This document shows positions 28,951 to 41,277 of a DNA stretch of 64,000 nucleotides, piece after piece. The position numbers and the translations under genes are program-made. Location: the NCBI GenBank assembly GCA_004764695.1, contig SMSO01000037.1, positions 232,247-296,246 on the forward strand, given 5' to 3'. The DNA is from Schizochytrium sp. TIO01. Its lineage: Eukaryota; Sar; Bigyra; Thraustochytrida; Thraustochytriidae. Every line of letters starts with the position of its first letter. Position 1 is the stretch's first letter. A model generated the notes under the pieces. That model saw only the letters and a list, made by a program, of their open reading frames with translations. It made no database searches and was not told the DNA's origin.

Positions 28951-29790
28951 TTTCCTTTCTTTTCAAACAACTGTTATTGGGAACTCGTCATATTCTATAT
29001 GGCTGAAAGAATGGGAACTCGTCATTGTTTAGGATGCACCTTTGAGCGATTGAGCGAGCGAGCGAAGCCAAGGCCAACCAAGGCTGCCCGTTCTGGACCT
29101 TCGCGCAGCCGACGCCGAAGCTGGTGACCTTGAACCATGCAGCGTTTGCCACCAGCAGCCAGCAGCAAGCACCGCCAACCTGGCCAGCCGGTTTAAGGAT
29201 TTCATTCATTGTTCAAAGCCACGATCGAATCGCATCTTTGGTCCATTCGCGAATGCCACCGCCACAAACTCCCAAAGAAAACGTGCCGCTCCACTTATTC
29301 ATTCATCACAAATAAGCCGCCAAGACCCAACAGGTTCTGCGTGGCGCTTCGAGTCCTTCTTCGATTCTTGCGGCGCGTACCCTTTAACGATCGCCGCAGC
29401 GGTGACAGTTCGTGGCGTTTTCCTGAATGTACGAGTGAGTATCTTTCAAGCCCTTTCGCGCGTTTCCCTCACTTGCACCTCTGTCACTCTCAGGTTCTCT
29501 TGCTAGCGCCATGTGAAATCCCACGGTCAAATACGCGCCACGATCATCCACGCAGTCGCTCAGTGAGCGCGTGCGAGAGCCACGCGTCGTAGGGCTCTCC
29601 AGGCGCCACGGATTTGACGCAGCAGACGATCGCTGCAGAGCTGCTGAGGAGTATGCGGTGCAGGTCGAGCAATCGAGCACTGCCACGGACCAATGCACAG
29701 CGAGTGTGGAGGCAATCCGCTGCGACAGACAGCGCTTGCGGCCCTTGGCATCCATAGTGCTATTTGGACTTTACCTTTAGGTGTCTTTTA

Positions 29791-29870
29791 GTTTAGCTTA
29801 GTTTAGTTTAGTTTAGTTTAGTTTAGTTTAGTTTAGTTTAGTTTAGTTTAGTTTAGTTTAGTTTAGTTTA
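29791..29870. repeat. Microsatellite (GTTTA)16
   Basis: Sixteen GTTTA units, with the second copy altered to GCTTA. In register this is TTTAG, which resembles a telomere unit that lacks its trailing Gs (TTTAGGG or TTAGGG types). No G-rich copy is present, so I do not call it telomeric. Confidence 0.95.
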
Positions 29871-30643
29871 GTTACTATCAGTAAGAAGGAGAAGGGCCAC
29901 GAAGCACCCGGAAAAGCGGGGGAAAAAAGTGCCCATCGTGGGAGGATCCGGAAAAGAAAGGAGCCGCAATGTGAGCGAACAAACAACCATGGACACCTTG
30001 CAGGGCAAGCGAGGGAAGCAATGAAAAGGCCGAAAGCGCAGGCCACGACACCATGGACCAGCGAGCAAAGGAAACAAGAAGCGCTAGGCTTATTTTAATT
30101 GGATGATAAAGTGAAACAAACAAATAAAGCTTTTCTTTTCGACTTGAAGTTATTGGGGAACTTTTTTAAACGATAAAAGACAGTGGCAAGTAATTTATTT
30201 AAAATTTAAAAAAAATAAAAATCGGTTTGACCGAAGGAAGAAAATAAAGATTGGGTGTTTCCCTCTCAGGCCTTTCATCATTGTGGGTAAACCTCAAAGA
30301 AAGAAATCCATACTCACAGCACATCCTCTTCTTCCTAAAGCAGCCACTCTTTTCCCTCTCTCTCTCTCTCTTTCTCTCTTCTCCCAGCTCACGAGTGTTC
30401 CCACGTCCTTCCAAATTCGCATTTGTCCTTCACCTCCCCTCAGTGCGCGCCAGGCAGCCGCTCCACTCACATTAAAACTTCGCTTCTTCCAGCTTTAAGC
30501 CTCTTATGTCCACCTCACACACCCCTCACTCGCGTCCCTTCCTCCCCTAATAACCCCTCTGCTCCCTCACCAGAGCTGCTTTCCACTCAGCTCCTTTTCA
30601 CTTTTGCTTCTCTTAAAGTCCTTAGTGCTTGTACGCTTTCGGT

Positions 30644-31023
<380 letters not shown>

Positions 31024-31024
<1 letters not shown>

Positions 31025-34000
31025 GAGGTGCATCACATCAATCAAAGAAATGCAAACTAAAACTATTTCGAGGCTCTCCTCACTGGTGTAACAACAGGCG
31101 AATGAATGGTACTCTTTCCTTTCAGTTAGTTCGTTTGCCCTCATAGCTTTACTTAATCACTTGCCTAGCATGCTTTTCTGCCTGGCAAATTAATTATATA
31201 GCTGGTTGAAAGTTCTTTTCTTCTCTCTGTAATTGCTCCAAGTACTCGTTCACTCTTTTTAACTGGTGGCTCCCAAGAATAAAAACAATAAACAAATAAT
31301 ATAATAAATGAAAAGCAGAGCACACTACGCACCTACAGCATGAAACGAAATGAATTTAAACGAAACGAAACGAAACAAAACGATAACTAATTACTTTGTT
31401 CACTCACGCAGTGTTTACAGAATTTACCTCGACACTCTTTTTTAAACGTTCGCATTGTATGTATGTATGTATGCATTGTAAGCTGCTATCTATGAATAAA
31501 TGAATAAATGGATAAACCAGAGATGAAAAGATGCAAAGAAGCAAAGTAGCTCTTGTTCATAGAGCTAGTCGGGACGAAATGGGGCGATCAAGTGCTTGTT
31601 GCGGCTCTTTCGCCGGCCAACTATGAGAACTGCGAATGCGCGAGGAGAAGATCGCTCCCTTGAATACAGCCTCTGCCATTGCAGAAAGTAAGCGGCCTTT
31701 GCTCGTCCCTCACAGTCGATGCACACACAAGCTAGCTAGTTTATGCCGCTTTTTCTCCTTCGCTCGACGTGCATTTGCAGTTGTTTCGCTCCTTGGCCTC
31801 GTGCTTTAGCGAGCGACTACTTTCTTTGTTTTAGCTGCTAAATCAATCCTGAGCGCTTTCCTTTCCTTCCTTGTGTAAAAAGATGGACTTCTTGCTTGAA
31901 GACGGTGGGGAATTCCTTGTGTATGCATGGTCGTCGGTTGGCACAGCTTTGGATGGGTGCCGAGGGTATGCAGATAGATATTCGTTTTCAGCCATTTCGC
32001 CGCGATTCACGAAGAAGTCGTCCGTCTTGAAAGCTGCAGAATGATGCCATGCCAGAAAACCTGCCTGACCCACAGGAGCGCTATGACGGTCAGGAGTACC
32101 GTCGGGGAAGCGAAGGGGACCGATACAGCCACGCTGGGGCGGCCTGTAGACTACGGTCGACAGTCAGGCAGAGGCAGGCAGGTGATCAATAAGTCCAAGC
32201 AATGCGTACCAAAGCAAATCGAACCAAAGCAATCCAAATCAAAGCAAAAATGAATGAATTAATGAATGAATGAATTGATGAATTGATTGATTGATTGATT
32301 GATTGATTGACTGATTGATGGTTCAGTTTTGGCTTTTGACCTTTGACATTTGGGGATTCGTAATTACTCGAATTCGAGGATTACGCCGAGGACAGCGAAC
32401 TAAGTATGCGTCGACCGATCAACAGATCTACGCGCTCTTCGTTTCTGTCACTCTTTTATCCTCCCAGATTCTTTTGTTTCCGCTGCCACGTCTATTTGAA
32501 ATGCAAATAACACATTATCATAAAAGGTTCACAGAAAGAAGGAAAGAAGGGAATGCCTCCTGTATTATTTGATGATTTACTTCTTTTATCCGAGGAGTTC
32601 TCGATCTCTTCTGCGGCCGTTCTCTCACTTCTTCTCCGTTTCTGGTACGGGACTGGCTAGAGGCGGCTAAGTGAGTGGTAGCGGCTAATGAATTGTTTTT
32701 CTGCGTGCCTTTTTTCCCTCCCCGACATTTCCATTCCTCAGACAAACAAACAAAACAAATAAAAATGATGCTATGATCCAATCAGAGCTGAGTTGGCAGC
32801 GACATTGGCGATAACAATGAAAATGTTAGACGACGAACCGCTCGGAGATGTATGAAGCGGACAGGAGAGAGCTACAGATAGGCAGTATGAGCAATTGTCG
32901 GTGGTTCTGATCTTTGCCCAGTTGGCAGCTAAGCCCCTCACGGTCACGGAGGTCCACTTCGTCGCAGAAGTCACGTTTTATCCGAAACTCGCCCAAGCAA
33001 AAAACTAGGCACCCTGACAGTTAGTCCATTTCAATCAATGTCACATCAGGATAACCTGTAAAATCCACTTACGTCGTGTGCTTTTGCTTTCGCTCAATCA
33101 CAGTCGTTCTTGAAAGCTACTGCGATCGAAATTTGCGCAAAACTCGCAAACGACGAGCGGCAATATTGATTTTTATTGATAAGCCATCGATATGACTGAC
33201 TGACTCTGCACAACAAAACAAGAACATGCTCCACATTCCTTGATTTTCCTTCTCTATTAAATTATGAAGAAACACAAGGAGCGGAGAAATACAGATAAAT
33301 GAGATCAATCGGTTTATCTTAGCTTTTGGTTTAGCACTGACCAGAATAAGCAAAGAATTCAAGAGCTAGTAGTCAACGCTGGCCGCGAAGATGGTACTGA
33401 GCTCTAAGGTTTGAGGATGTCAGAGACCAAAAATTCACTTCCGCCTACTTTAGCCAACAGGAAAGGCAAGCCAGCAACACCTTCGAAAGCAGAGCTTGTG
33501 ACAGGAACTTTTACCCCGAGCCAGACAAAAGCAAAAAGCATTTATTTATTCATTCTTACATTCATTCGCTCGCCTTGTGCTCTTCCGCACTCCATGCTTA
33601 AATAAATAAAAGTGAGACCTGATTGTGACCTGCTGAGTCCTTTGGTAAACCGGATGACTGATCAATGCATCCATAAAACATTTTGAACGAATCAAAGTGC
33701 CACTGAGTATGGAAATGATTGCACATTGCACATCTCAGTGGCAGACTTTTCTGCTCCCTTTTTTTTTAATTGAAAACCTGTTTTGGCTTTTCTTATCTCC
33801 TTGGTAAAAAATAGAAAACTCTCGGTAAAGAATGGAGGAACGAAGTGAGGAAGATAGTAAAGTACCCACTGTGATAAGACAGACTCACAGAAACACTCGG
33901 ATGATCTGAATCAACCTATGGAAAAATCAGTATTAAACTTTTAACAGATTGAAAGCCCCTTCTTCCATTGACCTCTCTGTTTTCCTTTCTCGAGTTGGTT

Positions 34001-35871
34001 CAAAGTGGTCGCACGAATTCGTTGAACAGAAAAACTAAACGTTGGAAATTAAAGAAGATTGTTGTAAAGCTTCTTCTCTGCTATAGCTTTTCGTACATGT
34101 GACCTAGTAGAAACAACGTAACTACTTTCTCTTTCATAACCACATCAAAAATACGAAAGATGTTTTCTTTACTTTCTTCCTATCTCTTCACTTGCCTCTC
34201 CCCGCTCTAATTTGGTAACAAGTTTTCTCTTCCTTCTTCAGCTTCTTCCATCGCCCCCTTTTTCTTTTTTCTTCGTCTCTTCCCACCTATTCTTTTCACT
34301 ATCTACTCAGTTCTGCTCATACTTCCCCAAATAATTATTTTCTTAGAATTCACTCAAATGATTTAAGTTGTAATTTAATTTTAAAATAAATTAATAACTA
34401 AAATAGAAACTTTAATAGGGAAATAATTACAATATTTTCTTCCTTCAAGTTCATTGCATTTTGGCACTTTCTCCTGTGTCGAAAATAAATTCCCCTCAAA
34501 CACTCTTTATTTTACTTTACTTTACTTGCCTTCCTTTTTCCTTCTTCTTCTTTTTTCCTTTGATTTTTTTTTTGGTCTCTTCTCTTCTGTTCTTTGTCGT
34601 CTTTCCTTTTCATTTCAAATAACTGAAACTTTGCTCTGTTTCTAAGTGCTGCTTTTTGCAAAAAAGAAAAAAAGAAATGGAAATGGAATTCAACAAAAAC
34701 CATTCCACGTGCTTCCTCTTCCTTTCTCGAGACATTCAAACCTTAATGCTTTGGGCACCCGTATCAGCTCTAATGAACATGCATTTGCCAGTTGTAATAC
34801 CCAGTCCCCATTGGCTAAACGGTTGCTTTGGTCTTTTTTTTTTATTTGATTCTCTGTCTCTGTGTTTCCCTGTTTCTTTGGTTCATTGAATGGAAAGTTT
34901 CTTTTTCGGTTCGTTTAAATATAAAATAATTCTTTGCTCCGTGCCTTTTCTTCCTTTTTTAGTCTCTTCTTGTGGTCAAAACTTGTTTACTTGTAAATGG
35001 AACTTTTGGGGTGAATAAGTGAGTTGTTCTTTTTAGGTTTTTACATTTTCTCTTTCTTCTCTATTTCTTTCTTTGAAACAATTAGCAGCACAGCCAGGAT
35101 CGACGCCGCTCGCCACCAACGCTACAGCGCTCACACGCGACTCAGGCCCTGCAAGAGCTAGCTAGGGAACTGACCCTGCCGCGTGCCCACCCCCGCCTAT
35201 GCCTCCAGGCCTGGCCTCTTCGTTGAGCGACGGAAGGGAACCACAAAACAGAAAAAGGACTCCGTCCGCATCAGTCGCTCACTCATTCATTCGCTCAATC
35301 AGCAAAAGACAAACAAACAAACAAACAAACTTATTCAAAGAAATAGACAAACTTTAAAACATACAAACAAACACTCAACAAGGACAGCAAAACAGGAACA
35401 ACGCAACAGCGGCAAAGCGATAACTCGAAGAGTCGCAGCACAAGCATCAAATCCGAATTGACAGAGCAGACCCCCCGGGAGGCCTGCCACCTGCCTGTCT
35501 GCCTGCCTGTCTGCCTAGCTTGGTGCTCACTCCCCTATTGACAAGAGTCGAGGCCATACCTACAGCTTGCTATTCTTAGTGGAAATCGTTGTTCTTTCTT
35601 TCACGCAGGTGCTAGTTTGTTTGTTGCATTGCTTTGCTTTGCTTTGCTTTGCTTGAGAGGTTTTGGTCTACACTTGTGGTTCCTAGGCCAGCGTTGAGCG
35701 ACTTGATCGCCTTGCAAAGGGCAAGCTGCGGAAGGGGAAGAACGTAGAAGGCTTGCGATTGTAAATTCCATCTTGCAAGAACAACTACAGAAAGGACAAA
35801 GCGTGCTTTGTTTTGCAGTAGCGATAAGAAGCTGAAGACTGTTTCCCTTCAAGCAACAGAGGTCTCAACAC
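31024..35871. other. Gene-poor DNA leading up to the AP2 gene
   Basis: No gene is supported. The segment has AT-rich patches (31.26-31.5 kb, 34.3-34.7 kb), a TTGA array (about 32284-32310), pyrimidine-rich DNA around 34.2-34.9 kb, CAAA repeats near 35310-35330, CCTGCCTGTCTG words near 35490-35515 and TTTGC repeats near 35630-35653. The last 200 bases before 35,872 are more complex in sequence and are the likely promoter and 5' leader of the AP2 gene, though I see no clear TATA box. Confidence 0.65.
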
Positions 35872-37836
35872 ATGCTTGCAAGCCCTCAGCCTGTACTTCA
35901 ACGAGAAATATTTTCCACGGGTATGGACACAAACTACAGAACACACAGCCAGGAACAACAACTGCACACATCATCTTCGTCTGCCCAAAGCCAGCAAGAA
36001 GATTGGCTTCTTGCGTACCGTAAGCAGATTGCAGCCAGCGCCAACAAACCTCGCGTGAACCAGGTTCAAGCACTCACCAAGAGTTACCTTAGGGAACTTG
36101 ATTCGAGCACAAACCTGAAATTACAATCCTCTATCGTACCAACCCAAGCCACACAACAGGAGCGTTTCAACAACAACAACAAGCTGTCGCCACCTCAGAA
36201 CTACGTGGGGTCGGGACCGGCACCAGCACAAGGGGGACTGCCGCTCCAACGTGCAAACCTTTTGCAGCAACAACAGCGACAGGAACCTCAAAACGCTGCA
36301 TCGTCTATGACCGCGGCCACCTTACAGGGCCTTCTTCCTATGAAGTCATCATCCGAATGGAACAATCTCTCACAGCAACAGCAGTGTTCGCAACAACCAA
36401 GCTATCTGCAAAACATCAATTCCGATAGAGCTGGCACCCCCGCTCAGAACTTTACCACTACGAGCAGCAGCAGCAGCATCATCAACAACAACAACAACTA
36501 TCCATATTTAGAGCACCAACAACGGCAACAACAACAGCAACACCAGATGCCACCCTCTTTGCACCAAGCGCACCAGCAACATTTGCAGCGTGAGAGTTCC
36601 TCAAACACAAGAACAATACCGAGCCTTGCCCACTTCTCTGCGCAAAACCCTGTGGATCTTCGAAGTACATCCTTTGACTCCAGTGCTGTGGAGACCCAAC
36701 GCGAAGCTAACGAGTATACGGGGGGTGCTTTTCCATATCAAGGCCCTCAACAAGCTCCTTTTCCTGGATACATGGACCAAAGTCAACAAGCTGCTCTTCT
36801 TCGCTATATGTTCCTAAACCCTTTCCTGCCTGCAAACTACTCGCCAAACCCGAACACTCCTGGCGCTGTGCTCAACCAATCCGCTGGACCCTCCATCAAC
36901 CTCAACGCATCTTCTCAGCACCAACAGCTACAACAAAGACCTAGCACCGGAAACCTGAACTCCATAAACGCTACTCCCAATGTCAAGTCCTTTGCTGGCA
37001 TGCGCTCAAACTCTACGTCCTCCTTGGACTCTGGAAAGCCAACCCCTGAATCCTCTTCTGCCCGCCTTTTCGCTTCAGTAAACCCTTTCTCGCAGGGAAT
37101 GAAAGATGCCGCTGTGCAAGACTCGCCAGAACAATTTCAACAGCAGTTTCAACTTCATCAGCTGCAACAGCTCCGACAGCTCCAGCAATTCGAACTTCTT
37201 CGGCGTCAGAACTTGTCGCTCTACGGATCTGGTTTACCTGAAAACTCGTCATTCTCCTCAATGTTTTCTGATTCGATGAGCAACAGCGCCCCACCTGGAA
37301 ATCGTGTTGGAGGTCCAAATCTCAACTCCAACTCCCCTTCCCCAATGCCACCTCTAGCTTTCAATCACCTCGCTGGAATGGCTTCCCGCCTTCCTCTGGC
37401 GCAGCAACACAGGCTGGATGCTACAGGGAACCCTGCATCCTCTTCTTCGCCACAAAAGCGCTCTCGGAATGAAGATCCCGAAAGGCCAATGGCTGTCAGA
37501 AAGCGCAAGAAGTCCACTTCTTGTACCTCAAAGTATCGCGGTGTCACTTGGCATAAACGTGATAGGCGATGGATCGCCAGAGCCTGGGTTGATGGAAAGA
37601 TTAGAAACCTCGGGTCGTTCGCTACAGAAAAGGAGGCTGCTCTCGTCGTAGAACGAAAGTACATCGACACGTATGGAAACTCTGCAGCAGTGCTCAAAGA
37701 GTCCGACCTCGTGGAGACCGAGGACAGCAACAATGACAACGAACCTGGTAGCTCGCCATCTAACCAGCAGCAGCAATCTGCAAAGGCTGATAAGAAGACA
37801 AAGTCTACGTCTTTTCCTTCGTCAAAAGCAAATTAG
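35872..37836 (+). CDS. AP2/ERF-domain DNA-binding protein, Gln/Asn/Ser-rich
   Basis: This is a 654-residue protein with one AP2-type DNA-binding domain near its C-terminus (about residues 551-602). The domain starts with the hallmark SKYRGVTWHKRDRRW. It continues through WVDGKIRNLGSF and the alanine-bearing helix region, ending in YG as in AP2 domains of plants, algae, protists and homing endonucleases. A basic cluster (KRSR...RKRKK, about 526-545) just before it is a likely nuclear signal. Residues 1-520 are low-complexity and rich in Gln, Asn, Ser and Pro, with several poly-Q and poly-N runs, as expected for an activation region. The ATG at 35872 is used; a second ATG at codon 18 is possible. 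The gene converges on the GPATCH1-like gene. It most likely acts in the nucleus as a sequence-specific regulator, but its targets cannot be told from the sequence. The class is secure; the biological role is unknown. Confidence 0.9.
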   Translation: MLASPQPVLQREIFSTGMDTNYRTHSQEQQLHTSSSSAQSQQEDWLLAYRKQIAASANKPRVNQVQALTKSYLRELDSSTNLKLQSSIVPTQATQQERFNNNNKLSPPQNYVGSGPAPAQGGLPLQRANLLQQQQRQEPQNAASSMTAATLQGLLPMKSSSEWNNLSQQQQCSQQPSYLQNINSDRAGTPAQNFTTTSSSSSIINNNNNYPYLEHQQRQQQQQHQMPPSLHQAHQQHLQRESSSNTRTIPSLAHFSAQNPVDLRSTSFDSSAVETQREANEYTGGAFPYQGPQQAPFPGYMDQSQQAALLRYMFLNPFLPANYSPNPNTPGAVLNQSAGPSINLNASSQHQQLQQRPSTGNLNSINATPNVKSFAGMRSNSTSSLDSGKPTPESSSARLFASVNPFSQGMKDAAVQDSPEQFQQQFQLHQLQQLRQLQQFELLRRQNLSLYGSGLPENSSFSSMFSDSMSNSAPPGNRVGGPNLNSNSPSPMPPLAFNHLAGMASRLPLAQQHRLDATGNPASSSSPQKRSRNEDPERPMAVRKRKKSTSCTSKYRGVTWHKRDRRWIARAWVDGKIRNLGSFATEKEAALVVERKYIDTYGNSAAVLKESDLVETEDSNNDNEPGSSPSNQQQQSAKADKKTKSTSFPSSKAN

Positions 37837-39216
37837 ACATTTGAATCCCAGCACTAGTTACATTATTTCATGCATGCTCGCTATATGCTTGAAGGTGTGA
37901 TGTACAGCTTTCTTATTATGCATTGCCCAAGACCCTTTTTCACTTATCTTCAGGATTAACCAACATTAAATCCAAAGAAGAAAACGAAATGCACACAATC
38001 GTCATCATCTTGTACGCGCCCTTTATATTTTGACCAAAGCAACGAAATCGCCTACTTGAATACCAATGCCCTGTTCGTGCAAGAACAAATAACCATTGTC
38101 TACTCAACACACACAACCCTCTGTTATAATAACCAATTGATAACAACTAGCAAAAACAAAACCAAGGTGACAAATACCACCTGGCGCCAGTATCTGTGAG
38201 AATTAGTCACAGCTACTCCTACTCTTTATACATTCGTAGTGTATATGTATACCATTGCGTAACAACTATAGCACTTTGCCAACATTTTTTAACTTCTTCA
38301 AAATGCAATCTTTTGCATCTTACTTCTTTTTGTCTTCTTTCTTCCCCAGCAGGCATATTTTTGCTTGCTTAGCCTACTACTTTTCAAAGACTAGTCCATG
38401 AATAAAATCCTTATCTTTTGGCTCCATTTCAATAGGCAACTCATTTTTAATTTGTCCAAAAAGCTTTTCTTTCTGCAACATCATCCTTTTTGCACATGAA
38501 GATATATGCTAGAAATTTTCTTAATCCTTGAGCAATTTTCGCACATTCGCACATCAAATCAGAATTTAGACTTTAAATTATTTACATACATGTTTTTTTG
38601 CTTTTTTAAACATATAATCCCGCCCTGTGATATGAAATGATAATCTGTCTCTGGAAAATGTGTTTACTTACCATGAACATTAGCTTTAAATGAAAGAAAG
38701 GCTACTACTATTCATTAGAGTCGCAACTTTCTGCCGCAAGCTTCGCTGGCTAACGTTCAAACAGTTTTACCCACTTCCTTACAATAAACCAAACATTATT
38801 ACGTTACATCGTATATCAGCCATGGCTGACTTCAACTGTTCGATTTGCTTCGGCTGAGCCACTCAGCAACTGAAATTCAGAACCTGAAAATGTCCATCCT
38901 CAACTTAAAAAGGCTACTTTACTAATACACTGGACAATTTCAGCCGTCTCGCTATCTGGGCCCCTGTAATGATATTATTAATAACGATGAAAAATCATAC
39001 TCTCTGCCCAGACTTGCTACCTTAAAATGCACTCCCCAATCACGCACTCTCTTTCATACTTGGTCAAAAAGTGGCGCGAGCAGGAAGCAAAATGCTGGTC
39101 CTGCACATCAATCCTGGTTACACGGAACGAGACTCTCGGCCTTTAGGTAGTTCAAGGTGGGTAAATTGAACGCTTCACAGTTATGCTGAAAGACTTATTA
39201 GGGCCTGCACAATGCT
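37837..39216. other. Intergenic space between convergent genes
   Basis: About 1.4 kb of AT-rich sequence lies between the 3' ends of the AP2 and GPATCH1-like genes. No open frame of note and no tandem array is seen. It should hold the 3' UTRs of both genes. Its length is greater than the 256-bp gap between the next convergent pair, so a small non-coding RNA cannot be ruled out. Confidence 0.6.
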
Positions 39217-40851
39217 TCACGAACTCTTCGCACGATTTGCACTGCGTTCCGCTCGTGACCGGAACTTTATTATACTCGGTGGTTGTGCCTCAGCTTCGTT
39301 ACTTACACCTCCCCGAGTGCTTTGCGATAGGCATGCCATAGATGGTGATAACTCCGCAAACCTGTCTTCATTTTGAACAGGTTCGTCAAAAACTGCCCGC
39401 ATCTGATCTGCAGACCAGTTCGAATGTGGTTTATCCCCATCGTAGTCTTCCTGCTTCGTGAGGAATGCGGAACTCGAAGAGCTAGACTGATTTTCTCCAT
39501 CGCGACTCGCTCGTTGAGAATTACGAGGTGCTGTTTTAGCGGCCTGGACCCCAAGGCGCTTTGCCAACAGAGATACTGGTAACCACTCCTCAAAGCTTCG
39601 CCTGACGTGAACTTCGTCGCCATGCTTATTGGAAAATGATGATGACGAGGAAGCTGATCCTATTTGTGCTGCAGACGAAGCCTCTCCAGCGCCAGCCTTC
39701 ACAAATCGAGAAGAAAGTGAAGGCAAGTTTGACCCAAACTGTACTCGATGCGCCCGAGGCAGATCTGTAGAGGAGCCTGGAGCCATGGAGGTATCTGGCA
39801 AAGGATACGCCTTTGCTACAAAATCTGGGCCCGAGGCATCACGAAAGCCTGTCAGCGGATCCCCAGAGGCGCGCTGATGCGCTTTCGCGGTTTGCTCCCG
39901 GAGACGTGCTTCAAGAGCATCCAAAGACTGTTTCCCGTTTGATGATCTTGGGGCAACAGGATCTTCACCAACGTCGATCTCGCGATCGTATTCATCCACA
40001 TCGTCAATGTCTGCTTCGTCAAATATACCCATACCAATGCCCTCATTCTGCACACAGCGGCGTTTTGAGGCTCCCATACCCGTTGTCGAAGAGCCGATGA
40101 TCAATTGAGTCCCAAAGTTTGTCTTTGATCCTAACCCTGCGTAGCCTTCATCCCGAAATTTAGTCTTCTCACGTGAAGTCAGATCAGGGGGGGCAAACGA
40201 CCTTCCCACCGCATGCATGTCAATCTCTACAGAACCGTCAGCAAGTAATCTCTGGCCTCCATCATTGACTTTCACTCGAGGTCCGAGTCCTTGACCTGGT
40301 CTCCACCCTAATTTCTGCATAATCTTGGAGCCAACAGTTGCTTTTGTTGGTGCCAGAGACCCCAAGATTTCGCGAGCAAAATGCTCTCCATCTCCGCGGC
40401 TCCCTACGCTCATCAGCTCACGGTTTCTCTTGGACCCCAATTTTCCGCGCGAATCAGTCAAAAATCCGTGGTTTCCCATTTCACGATTTACATATGCCTC
40501 AGAAGCTTTGACCGCAAGCATCGGGTCGTCCTCTTCGTCCATGAAGTCCTCAGGACGTTGTTGGCGGTATTTTCTGCGACTACTTTGCTGCAGACCTCCC
40601 CCATAGGACTTGGAGACCTCGTTGCGATGAGTGACAACTTTCTTCGAACCGTGCCAGCCTTCCGCAGACCCTACAGAGTTGAAATAGCCCGCGGAAAACC
40701 CGCCTGTGAAGGCGCCATGGAGGCGTCTGCGCCCATGCTCGTCATAGACCTCGCCAACACGTGGCGCTCGAGACGAAACCGAAGACACATCAAGCAGGCG
40801 CCGACGCTCGTGCTCTGATACTAAAGCACCGCCAAGAAGAGGTCGCGACAT
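39217..40851 (-). CDS. GPATCH1: GPATCH1/TGH-like G-patch protein
   Basis: This is a 544-residue protein from the chosen start (570 from an upstream ATG at 40929). Its N-terminal part carries the conserved block found in GPATCH1 of animals and TGH of plants: VYDEHGRRRLHGAFTGGFSAGY followed by FNSVGSAEGW, then the acidic QRPEDFMDEEDD segment. A G-patch follows (KIMQKLGWRPGQGLGPR, about residues 175-191 from this start), with the expected glycine spacing. A later FEEWLPVSLLAKRLGV segment also fits the family. GPATCH1 proteins are nuclear and linked to spliceosomes, and G-patches activate DEAH helicases. I prefer the ATG at 40851 because a TATA-like box lies only about 6-16 bases before the ATG at 40929, which would place transcription start inside the longer version. 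The gene is divergent from the F-box gene. Confidence 0.88.
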   Translation of the reverse strand: MSRPLLGGALVSEHERRRLLDVSSVSSRAPRVGEVYDEHGRRRLHGAFTGGFSAGYFNSVGSAEGWHGSKKVVTHRNEVSKSYGGGLQQSSRRKYRQQRPEDFMDEEDDPMLAVKASEAYVNREMGNHGFLTDSRGKLGSKRNRELMSVGSRGDGEHFAREILGSLAPTKATVGSKIMQKLGWRPGQGLGPRVKVNDGGQRLLADGSVEIDMHAVGRSFAPPDLTSREKTKFRDEGYAGLGSKTNFGTQLIIGSSTTGMGASKRRCVQNEGIGMGIFDEADIDDVDEYDREIDVGEDPVAPRSSNGKQSLDALEARLREQTAKAHQRASGDPLTGFRDASGPDFVAKAYPLPDTSMAPGSSTDLPRAHRVQFGSNLPSLSSRFVKAGAGEASSAAQIGSASSSSSFSNKHGDEVHVRRSFEEWLPVSLLAKRLGVQAAKTAPRNSQRASRDGENQSSSSSSAFLTKQEDYDGDKPHSNWSADQMRAVFDEPVQNEDRFAELSPSMACLSQSTRGGVSNEAEAQPPSIIKFRSRAERSANRAKSS

Positions 40852-40934
40852 AGGTAGCGGAAACCGAGATCTTGCGTTTGTCAGAAACTTTTTGTTCAGG
40901 TTTGAGTAATCTCTTCCACATGTCCACATGTTGT

Positions 40935-40945
40935 CTTTTTATATG
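40935..40945 (-). promoter_or_regulatory. TATA-like box for the GPATCH1-like gene
   Basis: On the minus strand the bases read CATATAAAAAG. The box sits about 85 bp before the ATG at 40851 and almost touches the alternative ATG at 40929. If it is a working TATA box, transcription would start near 40,905 and exclude the longer protein. Assignment is from sequence pattern only. Confidence 0.45.
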
Positions 40946-41277
40946 AGGGTGCAACATTCCGATTGTATTTAGTTCGCAATAGTGCCGTGCCTCAGGATAT
41001 TTGCATGAGCCTTCTTCATGTGAAAAGTTCGTGAGGGATGTGGTATGTTAAGTTACTGAGAGTTGCCGATTGCCTATATGCGATGTAGTTATAAGAAACA
41101 AAACGAAAAGAACACACCTCAATTTGCTCAACACGTCAAGAAAACCCAGATCTGTTGAGATCTTTTCTCTGACAACGAAGACAATGTTTGCAGCACACAC
41201 ATGAATTTGTAGTGTTGCAAATCATCGCTTCTTTTTCCCATATTTGACGTCAAACTTCAACAACATTTACATACAGA

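Larger units (their letters stand above)
18870..30640. other. Gene-poor, repeat-rich DNA (part 3)
   Basis: No coding region can be supported. Open frames of 60-130 codons overlap one another and contain tetranucleotide repeats. Visible repeats include a CTTT tract (about 18880-18930), CATA repeats near 20970-20996, GAAT runs near 22698-22718 and 26602-26625, a CACT/CATT array (about 25803-25870), a TTCA run (27771-27799) and GTTTA arrays near 28.9 and 29.8 kb. AT-rich unique DNA lies around 19.2-19.5, 24.75-24.85, 26.1 and 28.45-28.65 kb. I looked for tRNA T-arm patterns and found none with a matching acceptor stem. Confidence 0.7.

Noticed and set aside
29791-29870. Interstitial telomere
   Set aside because: The unit lacks the G-run found in telomere repeats and no end-like structure follows.
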